Assembly: GCA_965226775.1 (NCBI GenBank)
Contig: CBDDEI010000002.1
Location: forward strand, 930,001 to 994,000
Length of the DNA stretch: 64,000 bases
Direction: 5' to 3'
From: CBDDEI01 sp965226775
GTDB lineage: Bacteria > Chloroflexota > Dehalococcoidia > SHYD01
Shown here: one piece after another, positions 1 through 8,403 of the stretch
How positions within the stretch are numbered: position 1 is the stretch's first letter
Layout of the letters: each line of letters starts with the position of its first letter
The notes under the pieces: model-generated
Seen by the model: only the letters and a program-made list of their open reading frames with translations
Database searches by the model: none
Told to the model about the DNA's origin: nothing
Translations under genes and position numbers: made by a program

Positions 1-1
1 T

Positions 2-874
2 ATGGGTTATAAGGTGAGTGATGTCTTTTATCGGAGTCCTCTTTTGTATCAGCTAGGGTGGTTTTCCACGGCCCGGGGACCGGGCTCTCGTGAGTTGCTG
101 CGCGCCGCCTGGGAGGCGATCCAGCGAGGCGAGCTTGAGGCTCAGATAGCCTACGTTTTCTGCAACCGGGAACGTGGCGAGTCTCCGGAGACGGATGCAT
201 TCCTAGACCAAGTAGAGAGCTACGGCGTCCCGCTGGTAACCCTATCCTTCAGCAAGTTCCGGCGCGAGCACGAAGGGCGCGGGATGGGCTTCGATGGCAG
301 CACCTTTGCTCCTTGGCGAGAAAGCTATGACAAGGCCGCGGCGAACGCGTTGCGGGGCTACTCTGCCGAACTGGCGGTGCTGGCTGGGTACATGCTGGTA
401 ATGTCACCAGCGCTAGGCCAAGCGTTCCCATTTATCAATATGCATCCAGCAGCGCCGGGGGGGCCCGTAGGAACCTGGCAGCAGGTCATCTGGCAGCTTA
501 TTGACCAGCGGGCGGCAGAGTCCGGTATTTTCATGCACGCTGCCACGCCCGAGCTAGACCTAGGGCCCGTGGCGACCTACTGCCGCTACTCGCTGCGGAC
601 GCCGGCGCTGGAGCCGCTGTGGGCGGCCCTAGGCGATGCGTCCAGTAAGGCAATCCAAGCTGCCCAGGGCGAGGAGCATCCGCTGTTCAAGGCGATCCGG
701 CAAGAGGGAGCCACGCGGGAGCTACCGTTCATCCTGGCGACGCTGAAGGCCTTCTGCAGCAGCGGCCTGGCGGTGCGGGACTATCAGGTGATCGACAACG
801 CGGGACGTGCGGTTACCGCAATGGATCTGACCGAGCAAGTGGAGACGGCGCTGGGAGTGTGGCCGAAGGCGTAG
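2..874 (+). CDS. formyltransferase-fold protein (PurN-like)
   Basis: The 290-residue protein resembles the formyl transferase family (glycinamide ribonucleotide transformylase-like), which moves a formyl group from 10-formyl-tetrahydrofolate. The best family mark is the segment NMHPAAPGGPVG (about residues 146-157), corresponding to the family's conserved Asn/His plus Gly-rich loop. The N-terminal third is not a clean PurN match, so the substrate is unknown. The frame is open to the window edge, so the start at base 2 may be internal. It is convergent with the small membrane-protein gene that follows. Family is fairly sure; substrate is not. Confidence 0.7.
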   Translation: MGYKVSDVFYRSPLLYQLGWFSTARGPGSRELLRAAWEAIQRGELEAQIAYVFCNRERGESPETDAFLDQVESYGVPLVTLSFSKFRREHEGRGMGFDGSTFAPWRESYDKAAANALRGYSAELAVLAGYMLVMSPALGQAFPFINMHPAAPGGPVGTWQQVIWQLIDQRAAESGIFMHAATPELDLGPVATYCRYSLRTPALEPLWAALGDASSKAIQAAQGEEHPLFKAIRQEGATRELPFILATLKAFCSSGLAVRDYQVIDNAGRAVTAMDLTEQVETALGVWPKA

Positions 875-894
875 GGAGGGCTTTGCGGGGCGGC

Positions 895-1113
895 CTAGAA
901 GATAACGCGCAAGAGGCTCAGGAGACCAATAACGCAGAAGAGCACGCCCAAGAGGGGGAAGAGCACCTTGGGAACGCCCTCCTGCTCACTTGTATATTTA
1001 GCGCGCCAGAGCAGACGGTTAATCTTGGCGGTGCCGGCGCTTAAGAAATCACGAAAGATGATGAGGGCTAGCCCCATCGTCAGAGTGTACATACCGTAGA
1101 GTAGATCGTCCAT
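895..1113 (-). CDS. small two-helix membrane protein
   Basis: A 72-residue protein with two hydrophobic segments (about residues 8-22 and 48-70) separated by a basic, polar stretch (RLLWRAKYTSEQ). I do not recognise the family. It lies 32 bp downstream of clpX on the same strand and may be the last gene of the tig-clpP-clpX transcript. The ATG at 1113 is the first start in the frame; the ribosome-binding site is weak. Confidence 0.55.
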   Translation of the reverse strand: MDDLLYGMYTLTMGLALIIFRDFLSAGTAKINRLLWRAKYTSEQEGVPKVLFPLLGVLFCVIGLLSLLRVIF

Positions 1114-1145
1114 GGGGATGAGCTATAGGGCAGGGTGAGCCAGGA

Positions 1146-2441
1146 CTAAGCGGGCGCTTCCTCGACCTCGTCGTCTAGGCTCTCTTGCTGGCGGTGGCTT
1201 CGGGTGACCAGGAGCGGCGGTTTGCGGTGAGTGATGGTTTCCGCACCCACAATGCACTTTTCGATGTCGCCGCGGGAGGGTATCTCGTACATGATGTCCA
1301 GCAGGGTCTCTTCTATGATGGCCCGCAGGCCGCGAGCGCCGGTCTTGTGCTCCAGGGCAGCGGCGGCGGCAGCTTGGAGACCCTCTTCCGTCACGGAGAG
1401 CTCCACCTGATCCATAGAGAAGAGGCGCTGGTACTGCTTCACCAGGGCGTTCTTAGGCTCCACCAACACGCGAACTAGGGCTTCGACACTCAGCTGATCC
1501 AGCGCCGCCACGGTGGTAAGACGTCCCACGAACTCAGGGATAAGACCGTACTCCAGCAGATCCTCCGGCGTTACCTGCGCCAGGAGCGTTCGGACATCCT
1601 CATCCTCTTGGTTTGCCGGGGCTGCCTTGAAGCCGAGGGCAGAGGTGCCGAGCCGGCGGCGGACGATGTTTTCCAGCCCTTCGAATGCGCCGCCGCAGAT
1701 AAAGAGCACGTTAGCGGTGTTGAGCTGCAGAAAGTCCTGATGGGGATGCTTGCGCCCGCCCTGAGGCGGCACGTTGGCAATACAGCCCTCTATGATCTTC
1801 AGAAGCGCCTGTTGCACACCCTCTCCGGAAACGTCCCGTGTGATGGAGGGGTTAGCGCTCTTGCGGGTAATCTTATCGATCTCGTCTATGTAGATGATGC
1901 CGCGCTCCGCGCGGGAGACATCAAAGTCTGCCGCTTGAATGAGGCGGAGCAGGATATTCTCCACGTCCTCGCCAACGTAGCCGGCTTCGGTGAGCGAAGT
2001 GGCATCGGCTATGCAGAAAGGCACATCCAGGATGCGGGCGAGGGTTCGGGCAAGTAGCGTCTTGCCGGAGCCAGTGGGTCCCAGGAGGAGGATGTTGCTC
2101 TTTTCTAGTTCTACATCAGTGCCTGGCATGGGACCGCCGGAGTTGATGCGCTTGTAGTGGTTGTATACCGCGACACTGAGCACCTTTTTGGCGCGCTCTT
2201 GGCCGATGACGTAGTCACTCAGCATCTCGTAGATGCGCTTTGGAGTAGGGGTGCTCGGCGCGTCTGCGGTACTGGGCGCGTCCTTGCCGGACTCCTCGTT
2301 GACGATCTCACGGCAAAGCTCTACGCACTCGTCGCAGATATAGACCGCGCCAGGACCGGCGATGAGCCGCCTTACCTGGTCTTGGCCCTTACCGCAGAAA
2401 GAGCAGTGGTATTGAAGTCTATTGCTTCTGCTTGCGGGCAT
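1146..2441 (-). CDS. clpX: ATP-dependent Clp protease ATP-binding subunit ClpX
   Basis: ClpX is the hexameric AAA+ unfoldase that feeds proteins to ClpP in the cytoplasm. Visible features: an N-terminal four-cysteine zinc-binding domain (C13, C16, C36, C39), Walker A GPTGSGKT at residues 121-128, Walker B IIYIDEID near 185, and the family segment GGAFEGLENIV. Its 431 residues are normal for ClpX. It lies 50 bp downstream of clpP on the same strand, the usual tig-clpP-clpX order. The acidic C-terminal tail (DDEVEEAPA) is an ordinary variation. Confidence 0.98.
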   Translation of the reverse strand: MPASRSNRLQYHCSFCGKGQDQVRRLIAGPGAVYICDECVELCREIVNEESGKDAPSTADAPSTPTPKRIYEMLSDYVIGQERAKKVLSVAVYNHYKRINSGGPMPGTDVELEKSNILLLGPTGSGKTLLARTLARILDVPFCIADATSLTEAGYVGEDVENILLRLIQAADFDVSRAERGIIYIDEIDKITRKSANPSITRDVSGEGVQQALLKIIEGCIANVPPQGGRKHPHQDFLQLNTANVLFICGGAFEGLENIVRRRLGTSALGFKAAPANQEDEDVRTLLAQVTPEDLLEYGLIPEFVGRLTTVAALDQLSVEALVRVLVEPKNALVKQYQRLFSMDQVELSVTEEGLQAAAAAALEHKTGARGLRAIIEETLLDIMYEIPSRGDIEKCIVGAETITHRKPPLLVTRSHRQQESLDDEVEEAPA

Positions 2442-2491
2442 CTACTTCCGGCCTCCAGCTACCAGTATGCAACGCTCCCTTATTATTGACG

Positions 2492-3109
2492 TTACGATGC
2501 TGGGTTACCGCGAGGGGTCAGCAGCTCGTCGACGATGCCATACTCTTTGGCCTGGTTGGCGGACATGTAGAAGTCACGGTCTGAGTCATGGACAATGCGG
2601 TCCATGGGCTGGCCGGTGCGCTCCGCGAGAATGCCCCGAATCATCTCCTGGTTGCGGAGGATCTCTCTGGCAGCAATCTCGATGTCAGAAGCCTCACCGC
2701 TTGCGCCGCCCCTGGCCTGGTGCATGTGCATGGTGGAGTTTGGTAGGGCATAACGCTTGCCCTTTGCGCCGGAGCAGAGGAGCACCGTAGCCATGCTAGC
2801 CGACATACCCACACAGATGGTGGAAACGTCCGGGCGGATAAGCTGCATCGTATCGTAGACAGCGAGGCCGGCAGAAATGACGCCGCCGGGGCTGTGGATG
2901 TAGAGGTGAACGTCTTTATCCGGCTCCTCACGCTCCAGATAGAGGAGCTGGGCGATGATGAGGTTGGCTACCTGATCATCAATAGGTGTGCCCAGGAAGA
3001 TAATGCGCTCCCGCAGCAGCAAGGAGTAGATATCGAACGCGCGCTCACCGCGTGCGCCTGACTCAATGACCATAGGGATAACATTTTGGAACCGTTGTGC
3101 TTCGTCCAT
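2492..3109 (-). CDS. clpP: ATP-dependent Clp protease proteolytic subunit ClpP
   Basis: ClpP is the barrel-shaped serine protease partner of ClpX. From the chosen start the protein has 205 residues with the catalytic triad visible: Ser105 in SASMA, His130 in HMHQ and Asp179 in DSDRDF. The same frame opens further upstream at 3241, but that extension lies inside trigger factor and is basic and unlike ClpP. The ATG at 3109 (MDEAQRF) sits 4 bp after the tig stop codon and gives the family's normal length. Confidence 0.97.
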   Translation of the reverse strand: MDEAQRFQNVIPMVIESGARGERAFDIYSLLLRERIIFLGTPIDDQVANLIIAQLLYLEREEPDKDVHLYIHSPGGVISAGLAVYDTMQLIRPDVSTICVGMSASMATVLLCSGAKGKRYALPNSTMHMHQARGGASGEASDIEIAAREILRNQEMIRGILAERTGQPMDRIVHDSDRDFYMSANQAKEYGIVDELLTPRGNPAS

Positions 3110-3113
3110 GCGC

Positions 3114-4541
3114 TTAGTCCTTCTTTGCTCGACTTGTTCTTGTACGAGTCTGTTTGCTCTGCTTGGGAGAGTCTGCCGCTGTTTCTTCGTCTTCTTTAGT
3201 GGTTTTCTTGGCTGGAGTCTTTGCCTCCGCATCGGCTTCAACCTCGACGGTCTGAGTAGTAAGGTCGATGATGCGCTCCATCGTCTTGCGCCGGATCAGG
3301 GTGCTCTGAAGGGAGGTACGGCGCTCCGGGAGATTGAACCAACCCCGTAGCGTCTCCCCTTGCTCACCGGCGTTGGTGAGGAGGCTCTCTATCTCGGCAT
3401 CAATATCTTCCTCTGATACCTCAATCTCTTCAAGTTCGGTGACTTTTTCCAAGACCAGGGAGCGGAGCACACGCTTAGCAGCTTCTTCCCTGTAGCTCTC
3501 TACGAACTCTTCAGGACTCTTGCCGACGGAAGCCAGGTAGCTGTCCACGCGGCCCTGAGCGTCGCGGGGGATTGAGTTGTCCGTCTGCATCAGGTGCTCT
3601 ATCTCATGCTCTACCAGGATATCGGGATACTCCACCGTAGCGGTCTCTACCAGGGAGTCCAGGATCTCTACCTCCAGCGCGTCCCGCTTCTCGCGCTCAG
3701 CGCGGGTTTTGAGATCGGTTCGGATCTGGTCTTTGAGTGCGTCAAGGGTTTCGTAGCCGTTGCCCACGGTCTTGGCGAACTCATCGTTCAGTTCGAAGGT
3801 CTGCGGCCGTTGGGCTTCCAGGATGCTTACTTCAAACTGAATAGTCTTGCCTGCGAGGGGGGTGTCCTCATATTCCTCAGGCACAACTAGGTCAAACTCT
3901 TTGGTGTCGCCCTTCTTCGTTCCGAGAAGCTGCTCCAGGAAGCCTGGAACGGGATCTTCCGAGTCTTCGCCAAGGGAGAGGCTAACGCTGTCACGCTCGA
4001 CAAAGGTCGGACGATTCTCGCCGTCAATGACGTGGCTGTCTAGCTTGATAGTCACTTTATCCGTTCGAGTGAGGGGGTCCTCGGTGTCCTCCCAGGGGGC
4101 GTAGCCGGCCCGGAGCTGCTCCAACACTTCGTTCACCTGCTCATCCTGCACTTCGTCTGTTTCCAGGGTGAAGGTGAGGTTCTTGTAATCGCCGACCCCT
4201 ACGGAGGGCTCGACGGCAACGGTTGCTTTGAAGGAGACGGAAGGCTCGGTTTGGATGAGCTCGATTTCAGGGTGGCCGATAGCGGGAATGGTTTCATCTT
4301 TTAGCGCTTGCTCATAGGCTTCTGGGACTAGGATTTCCAGCGCTTCATGCAGAAGGGCTTCGTGTCCAAGATGACGTTCTAGCAGCGCTCGCGGGGCCTT
4401 TCCCTTGCGGAAGCCTGGGATCTGGGTGCGGTTCACTAAACGGCGGTAGGCCCGCTGTAAAGTTTGCTCCAGGATTTCGGGTTCTACCTCTACCTGGAGC
4501 GCGACTTGACTCTTTTCCAGTTTTTCAGTGGTGACTTTCAA
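3114..4541 (-). CDS. tig: trigger factor
   Basis: Ribosome-associated chaperone with peptidyl-prolyl isomerase activity that meets nascent chains at the exit tunnel. The N-terminal ribosome-binding signature GFRKGKAP is at about residues 43-50. An FKBP-like domain follows (about 155-245), then the helical C-terminal domain, ending in an acidic and basic tail rich in Thr, Lys and Arg. Its 475 residues are slightly longer than E. coli Tig because of the tail. The start codon is TTG, preceded by a GAGG ribosome-binding site about 10 nt upstream. First gene of the tig-clpP-clpX operon and divergent from proB. Confidence 0.96.
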   Translation of the reverse strand: MKVTTEKLEKSQVALQVEVEPEILEQTLQRAYRRLVNRTQIPGFRKGKAPRALLERHLGHEALLHEALEILVPEAYEQALKDETIPAIGHPEIELIQTEPSVSFKATVAVEPSVGVGDYKNLTFTLETDEVQDEQVNEVLEQLRAGYAPWEDTEDPLTRTDKVTIKLDSHVIDGENRPTFVERDSVSLSLGEDSEDPVPGFLEQLLGTKKGDTKEFDLVVPEEYEDTPLAGKTIQFEVSILEAQRPQTFELNDEFAKTVGNGYETLDALKDQIRTDLKTRAEREKRDALEVEILDSLVETATVEYPDILVEHEIEHLMQTDNSIPRDAQGRVDSYLASVGKSPEEFVESYREEAAKRVLRSLVLEKVTELEEIEVSEEDIDAEIESLLTNAGEQGETLRGWFNLPERRTSLQSTLIRRKTMERIIDLTTQTVEVEADAEAKTPAKKTTKEDEETAADSPKQSKQTRTRTSRAKKD

Positions 4542-4624
4542 ATTAACTACCTCGCTGTTAGCAAGTATAGCATGAGAGATTTACATCTGAGAAGCAAGGC
4601 GGCTGGCCTGAGGCGCGGCCATGC

Positions 4625-4630
4625 TATAAT
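4625..4630 (+). promoter_or_regulatory. candidate -10 box upstream of proB
   Basis: A perfect TATAAT lies 51 bp before the proB ATG in the divergent tig/proB spacer. No convincing -35 element is found 16-18 bp further upstream, so this is only a candidate promoter. Confidence 0.4.
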
Positions 4631-4680
4631 GAGAGCACTTTTAACAAGGGTGACAGCTTACGTCTGAGCATGCAACCGAG

Positions 4681-5829
4681 ATGACACAAGCGCGCGAAGC
4701 AGCGGCATGGCCGCTGCTTTCCTTTCAGACGATAGTGGTCAAGTTGGGCACGAACCTGCTGACCGCAGGCACGGATCGCCTGGACACTGAGGTGATGGCA
4801 ACCCTGGTTGGGCAAGTAGCCCAGCTACACCAGCAGGGCAGAGCGATGATCCTAGTCTCCTCCGGGGCGGTAGCGGCAGGCCGGCACCGCCTGGGCGAGG
4901 CTGCCAAGCTGCCGCGAGAGAGCGCGCGTCAGGCCTGGGCGGCTGTAGGCCAGAGCATCCTTATGGATGCTTACGACCAGCTCTTCCGCAGCCACGGCAT
5001 CACCGTAGCCCAAGCGTTGGTGAGCCGCGGCGAACTTCAGAACCGCCTGAGTTACCTGAACGCGCGCAACACCCTGCGCTCCTTGCTGGAGCTGGGGGTA
5101 GTCCCCATTGTGAACGAGAACGATGTAATTGCCGTTGAGGAGATTGCTGGGGCAACCTTTGGCGACAACGATAACCTCTCGGCGCTCATTGCCAACCTGG
5201 TGGATGCTGACGTGCTGATGCTCCTCACCGACGTCAACGGCCTCTACACCGCCAACCCTGTCGAGGACCCCGCCGCACAGCACGTGCCTTTAGTGAGGCG
5301 CGTTGATGTGTCTGTGGAGCGCATGGCGGGAAAGACGGTAGCGGCGCGCAGCCGCGGTGGGATGCCGACCAAGATTCAGGCGGCCAAGATGGCAACGGCT
5401 TCCGGAGTAGCGGTAATCATCGCGGACGGCCAGGAGCCGGAAGTGCTGTCACGGCTGGCCGCAGGCGAGAATGTGGGCACCCTCTTCCTTCCCACAGCCA
5501 GCAAGGTAGAGAGCCGCAAACGCTGGATGGTGTCCGGCCTCTCCCGCCGAGGCGCACTAGCGGTGGACGATGGCGCAGCGACGGCGCTGCGGTCCGGGAA
5601 CCGGAGCCTGCTCCCCGCGGGGGTCAAGACGGTTGAAGGGCCGTTCCAACGTGGAGACATTGTCTCCATTAAGGACGGCGCTGGGCATGAGATTGCCTGC
5701 GGCTTAGTGAACTACGGCGCTCAAGAGTTGCAGCAACTGAAGGGGCTGCGCTCTACGGAGATTGAAGGCGTCTTGGGGTATTCCTTTGGGGACGAGGTAG
5801 TACACAGGAACAACCTGGCGCTTCTCTAG
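4681..5829 (+). CDS. proB: glutamate 5-kinase
   Basis: Phosphorylates L-glutamate to gamma-glutamyl phosphate, the first step of proline synthesis. The amino-acid-kinase domain (about 15-275) shows VVKLGTN, VSSGAVAAG, the NEND pair, FGDNDNLSA and GGMPTKIQAA. A C-terminal PUA domain (about 290-375) carries SLLPAGVKTVEG and ends with the usual LGYSFGDEVVHRNN. Its 382 residues match PUA-containing ProB. proA is not adjacent. The ribosome-binding site is weak, but the N-terminus aligns well with the family from this ATG. The stop codon overlaps the convergent AmaP-like gene by a few bases. Confidence 0.95.
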   Translation: MTQAREAAAWPLLSFQTIVVKLGTNLLTAGTDRLDTEVMATLVGQVAQLHQQGRAMILVSSGAVAAGRHRLGEAAKLPRESARQAWAAVGQSILMDAYDQLFRSHGITVAQALVSRGELQNRLSYLNARNTLRSLLELGVVPIVNENDVIAVEEIAGATFGDNDNLSALIANLVDADVLMLLTDVNGLYTANPVEDPAAQHVPLVRRVDVSVERMAGKTVAARSRGGMPTKIQAAKMATASGVAVIIADGQEPEVLSRLAAGENVGTLFLPTASKVESRKRWMVSGLSRRGALAVDDGAATALRSGNRSLLPAGVKTVEGPFQRGDIVSIKDGAGHEIACGLVNYGAQELQQLKGLRSTEIEGVLGYSFGDEVVHRNNLALL

Positions 5830-6545
5830 CTAGACCTGTCCCGTTCCTCTTTTTCCTGCTCTGTGCTCTGTTCCTGTGCCATTTCGCTAGGCCGCGCAAA
5901 AGTTCTTGGGATTGATGACATCCGGCCCGGATCGTTGTCGAGGCTGGGCACGATGATATTGCCCCCAGACTCTTTGCTCTGGCTGTTGCCGCTGCTTGGG
6001 GGCTGCCTGTCCTGGTAAATAGGCTGGGTAAAGGTCACCCGCACGTTGTGTAGCTTCAGTCCCCACTGCCCTTCCACCTGAGTCCGGACCGCTTGCGTTA
6101 TACTCTCCGCACTGTGGACAAGCTGCGTATCCTGATCAGCGTGCATCTCTACGTGCACATCTAAGCCGTTGTGGTGAGAGGTTACAGTAGGACGGACGGC
6201 CTGCAGCCCGGTGCGCTCCTCCAATTGCTGCTTGAGGCCCAGCATCAGCGCTGCAATGGTAACGGCAGCGGTGCCGCCGTGGACGTTATCCACAGTCACC
6301 ATAGTGGGCTCCTGCGGGAAGAGCTCCCCAACAAGGACTAGGAGGGAGACGGCCCCTGCGCTGACGCCTAACGCGGTGATCAGCCCCTGGAGGACGGAGG
6401 GTTGCAGTCGTAGCATGGTAGAGAAGCTACGGAAGATCTCGGCGAGCTCTCTTGGGAAGACCCAGATGGAGAGGACAGCCGCCATCCAGAAGAGGGCGCT
6501 GCCCAGCGCTAGAATGATAAGTAGAAAACGGTTAAACGTGTTCAT
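5826..6545 (-). CDS. amaP: alkaline shock response membrane anchor protein AmaP-like
   Basis: Residues 4-28 and about 55-80 are membrane segments, followed by an Asp23-like domain (alternating beta strands and helices, about 85-195) and a low-complexity polar tail. This matches AmaP, which anchors Asp23-type envelope-stress proteins to the membrane in Gram-positive bacteria. The frame opens a little earlier (6563), but the ATG at 6545 overlaps the mtaB stop in an ATGA arrangement and is preferred. No separate asp23 gene is present nearby, so its partner is unknown. Family call is moderately sure. Confidence 0.7.
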   Translation of the reverse strand: MNTFNRFLLIILALGSALFWMAAVLSIWVFPRELAEIFRSFSTMLRLQPSVLQGLITALGVSAGAVSLLVLVGELFPQEPTMVTVDNVHGGTAAVTIAALMLGLKQQLEERTGLQAVRPTVTSHHNGLDVHVEMHADQDTQLVHSAESITQAVRTQVEGQWGLKLHNVRVTFTQPIYQDRQPPSSGNSQSKESGGNIIVPSLDNDPGRMSSIPRTFARPSEMAQEQSTEQEKEERDRSS

Positions 6546-7918
6546 GCAGAAAGCTCTCCCCACAATTCCTGGGATGTTGCCCTAACAAAGCTAATGGTTT
6601 GGATTGTGCCCACCAGCTCCGGGGAGCCGGCGGCAGTCGCGTGCAGGTAGGTATCGGTCAGGCCGCGGAGGGTAGCAGAAGCGCCGTCTAGAGCGGGCGC
6701 GGCCTCTTCCCAGAGAACCGGCCGCGTCGTTCCCACCGCGTGTGCTAGGAAGCGTTCCCTGCTCGCTGCTGAAAGGTGGAGGAGCCGCTGCAGGCGAGCC
6801 TCTTTTACAGGATCAGCAACCTGAGCGGGCAGGCGAGCGGCGAGGGTGGAGGGCCGCGGTGAGTAGGGGAAGATGTGCATGTCGGCATAACCCAGGGCTT
6901 CACAGCGGCGGTAGGTCGTCTCAAAATCGTCATCGGTTTCGCCGGGGAAGCCTACCAGGACATCGGTAGTGATAGAGGCGTCCGGGTAGCGTATCCTAAT
7001 GCGCTCCACTGCCTCCTCGTACTGCCGGGCGGTGTAGCGGCGGCGCATAGCGTGCAGCACAGGGTCTGCTCCGCTCTGCAGCGGCAGGTGGAAGTGCCGG
7101 CACAGGCGGGGGTCCTGCCACTGCTCCAGGAGCTCTGCTGTCATGTCTTGCGGCTGGAGGGAGGACACACGGATGCGGGGGATAGCAGTCTCATCCAGAA
7201 TGCGTTGCAAGAGGTCGGCCAGGGGGTTTCCCTCCGTGGCCTGGTCCCGCTGGTCAGGCCCCATGCGACGGGGTCCGGTAAGCTCGATGCCGAAGTCGCC
7301 GAGCTGAGTGCCCGTGAGGACTACTTCCTGGAAGCCCGAGGCAGCACGCTCGTTGATATCGGCGATGATGCGCTCAGGCGGGAAAAAACGGGAAACGCCT
7401 CTGGTTTTGGGGATGATGCAATAAGAGCAGTAGTCGTTGCAGCCCTCTTGGATTTTGAGGAAGGTGCGCACTCGAGATGCTGCTGCCGTCGGCCGTGGCG
7501 GCAGGTCGTCCTCAACCAGGGGAAGGCTGCTGAGGAGCTGCCGCTCCTGGAGCGCTTCTTGCACTTGTGCCACTAAACGCGGCTTATCCGTATTCCCCAG
7601 GACGAGGTCTACCTCAGGCATAGCCAGCAGGTCCTTGGAAGAACGTTCAGGGTAGCAGCCGGTAGCGACCACGTAGGACGCGGGGTTGCGGCGCTTGGCT
7701 GCACGCAGTCGCTGGCGGGCCTTGCGGTCTGCTACATGGGTAACCGTGCAGGTGTTGACGACGTAGATGTCGGATGGAGCATCGGGCGTCACCACGATGA
7801 AGCCGGCTTTGGCAAAGTCCCGGGCGAGCAGTTCGCTATCCGCGAGGTTGAGCTTGCACCCCAACGTCTCCAGGGCGACCCGGAGCGGGGGGGACTGCGA
7901 GGGGGCGCTGTGCGCCAC
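6542..7918 (-). CDS. mtaB: tRNA (N6-threonylcarbamoyladenosine(37)-C2) methylthiotransferase MtaB
   Basis: Radical-SAM methylthiotransferase. The N-terminal UPF0004 domain has the three cluster cysteines in TLGCK, NTCTVT and ATGCYPE. The radical SAM motif is CNDYCSYC near residue 160, and a TRAM-like C-terminus follows. NTCTVTHVADRKARQ points to MtaB (modifies t6A37) rather than MiaB. 458 residues. The start codon is GTG at 7918. Its stop overlaps the AmaP-like start by 4 bp, implying translational coupling. Confidence 0.88.
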   Translation of the reverse strand: MAHSAPSQSPPLRVALETLGCKLNLADSELLARDFAKAGFIVVTPDAPSDIYVVNTCTVTHVADRKARQRLRAAKRRNPASYVVATGCYPERSSKDLLAMPEVDLVLGNTDKPRLVAQVQEALQERQLLSSLPLVEDDLPPRPTAAASRVRTFLKIQEGCNDYCSYCIIPKTRGVSRFFPPERIIADINERAASGFQEVVLTGTQLGDFGIELTGPRRMGPDQRDQATEGNPLADLLQRILDETAIPRIRVSSLQPQDMTAELLEQWQDPRLCRHFHLPLQSGADPVLHAMRRRYTARQYEEAVERIRIRYPDASITTDVLVGFPGETDDDFETTYRRCEALGYADMHIFPYSPRPSTLAARLPAQVADPVKEARLQRLLHLSAASRERFLAHAVGTTRPVLWEEAAPALDGASATLRGLTDTYLHATAAGSPELVGTIQTISFVRATSQELWGELSA

Positions 7919-7933
7919 AGGACGGTGTGGCTG

Positions 7934-8218
7934 CTAGCCCAAGAGGGTTTGGGCCTGCAGCCGAGCCCTTCTTACGATAATGCTACCGATGACGCCCAGG
8001 AGGGCGTAGGGCGCCAGGTTAAAGAACGCCGCAACAACGGGGGAGTTGCTGGTTGCGCCGGCGGCGTTGCCTGCAGCAATAGCAGCGAAGGAGAGGAGGA
8101 GGCCGTAGGTTGCGCCGATCACCCAAATGCTCTCCATATCCGCGCCTGCGAGAGCGTGGAAGGCCCGAACTCTATTGAGTAGCTCTATACGCTTAAGCGC
8201 TCGATCGCAATCCGCCAT
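7934..8218 (-). CDS. small membrane protein
   Basis: A 94-residue protein with a charged N-terminal helix (about 1-25) and two hydrophobic segments (about 30-50 and 60-82). No family recognised. A good ribosome-binding site (AAGGAG) sits 8 nt before the ATG, and the gene ends 15 bp before mtaB on the same strand, so the three genes down to AmaP probably form one transcript. Confidence 0.6.
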   Translation of the reverse strand: MADCDRALKRIELLNRVRAFHALAGADMESIWVIGATYGLLLSFAAIAAGNAAGATSNSPVVAAFFNLAPYALLGVIGSIIVRRARLQAQTLLG

Positions 8219-8403
8219 GCTGGGCTCCTTACTTAATCCTGAGCCGGGTCGCTCAGCCCCGCGAAGGGCAACAGGTGACGCACACCAGTCTAGTAGCGTG
8301 TCTCTAAGCCGTCAACGAACAAGAGGCCGCAGCTGTTTCACTTCCGGCGGACCGGCTAGCCAGGCGCAAGGCAGCGGACGAGCGATGGTGGGAAGGGGAG
8401 TCT

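Noticed and set aside
3110..3241. N-terminal extension of ClpP to 3241
   Set aside because: It is Lys/Arg/Gln-rich sequence inside tig, and the ATG 4 bp after the tig stop gives the normal ClpP N-terminus.
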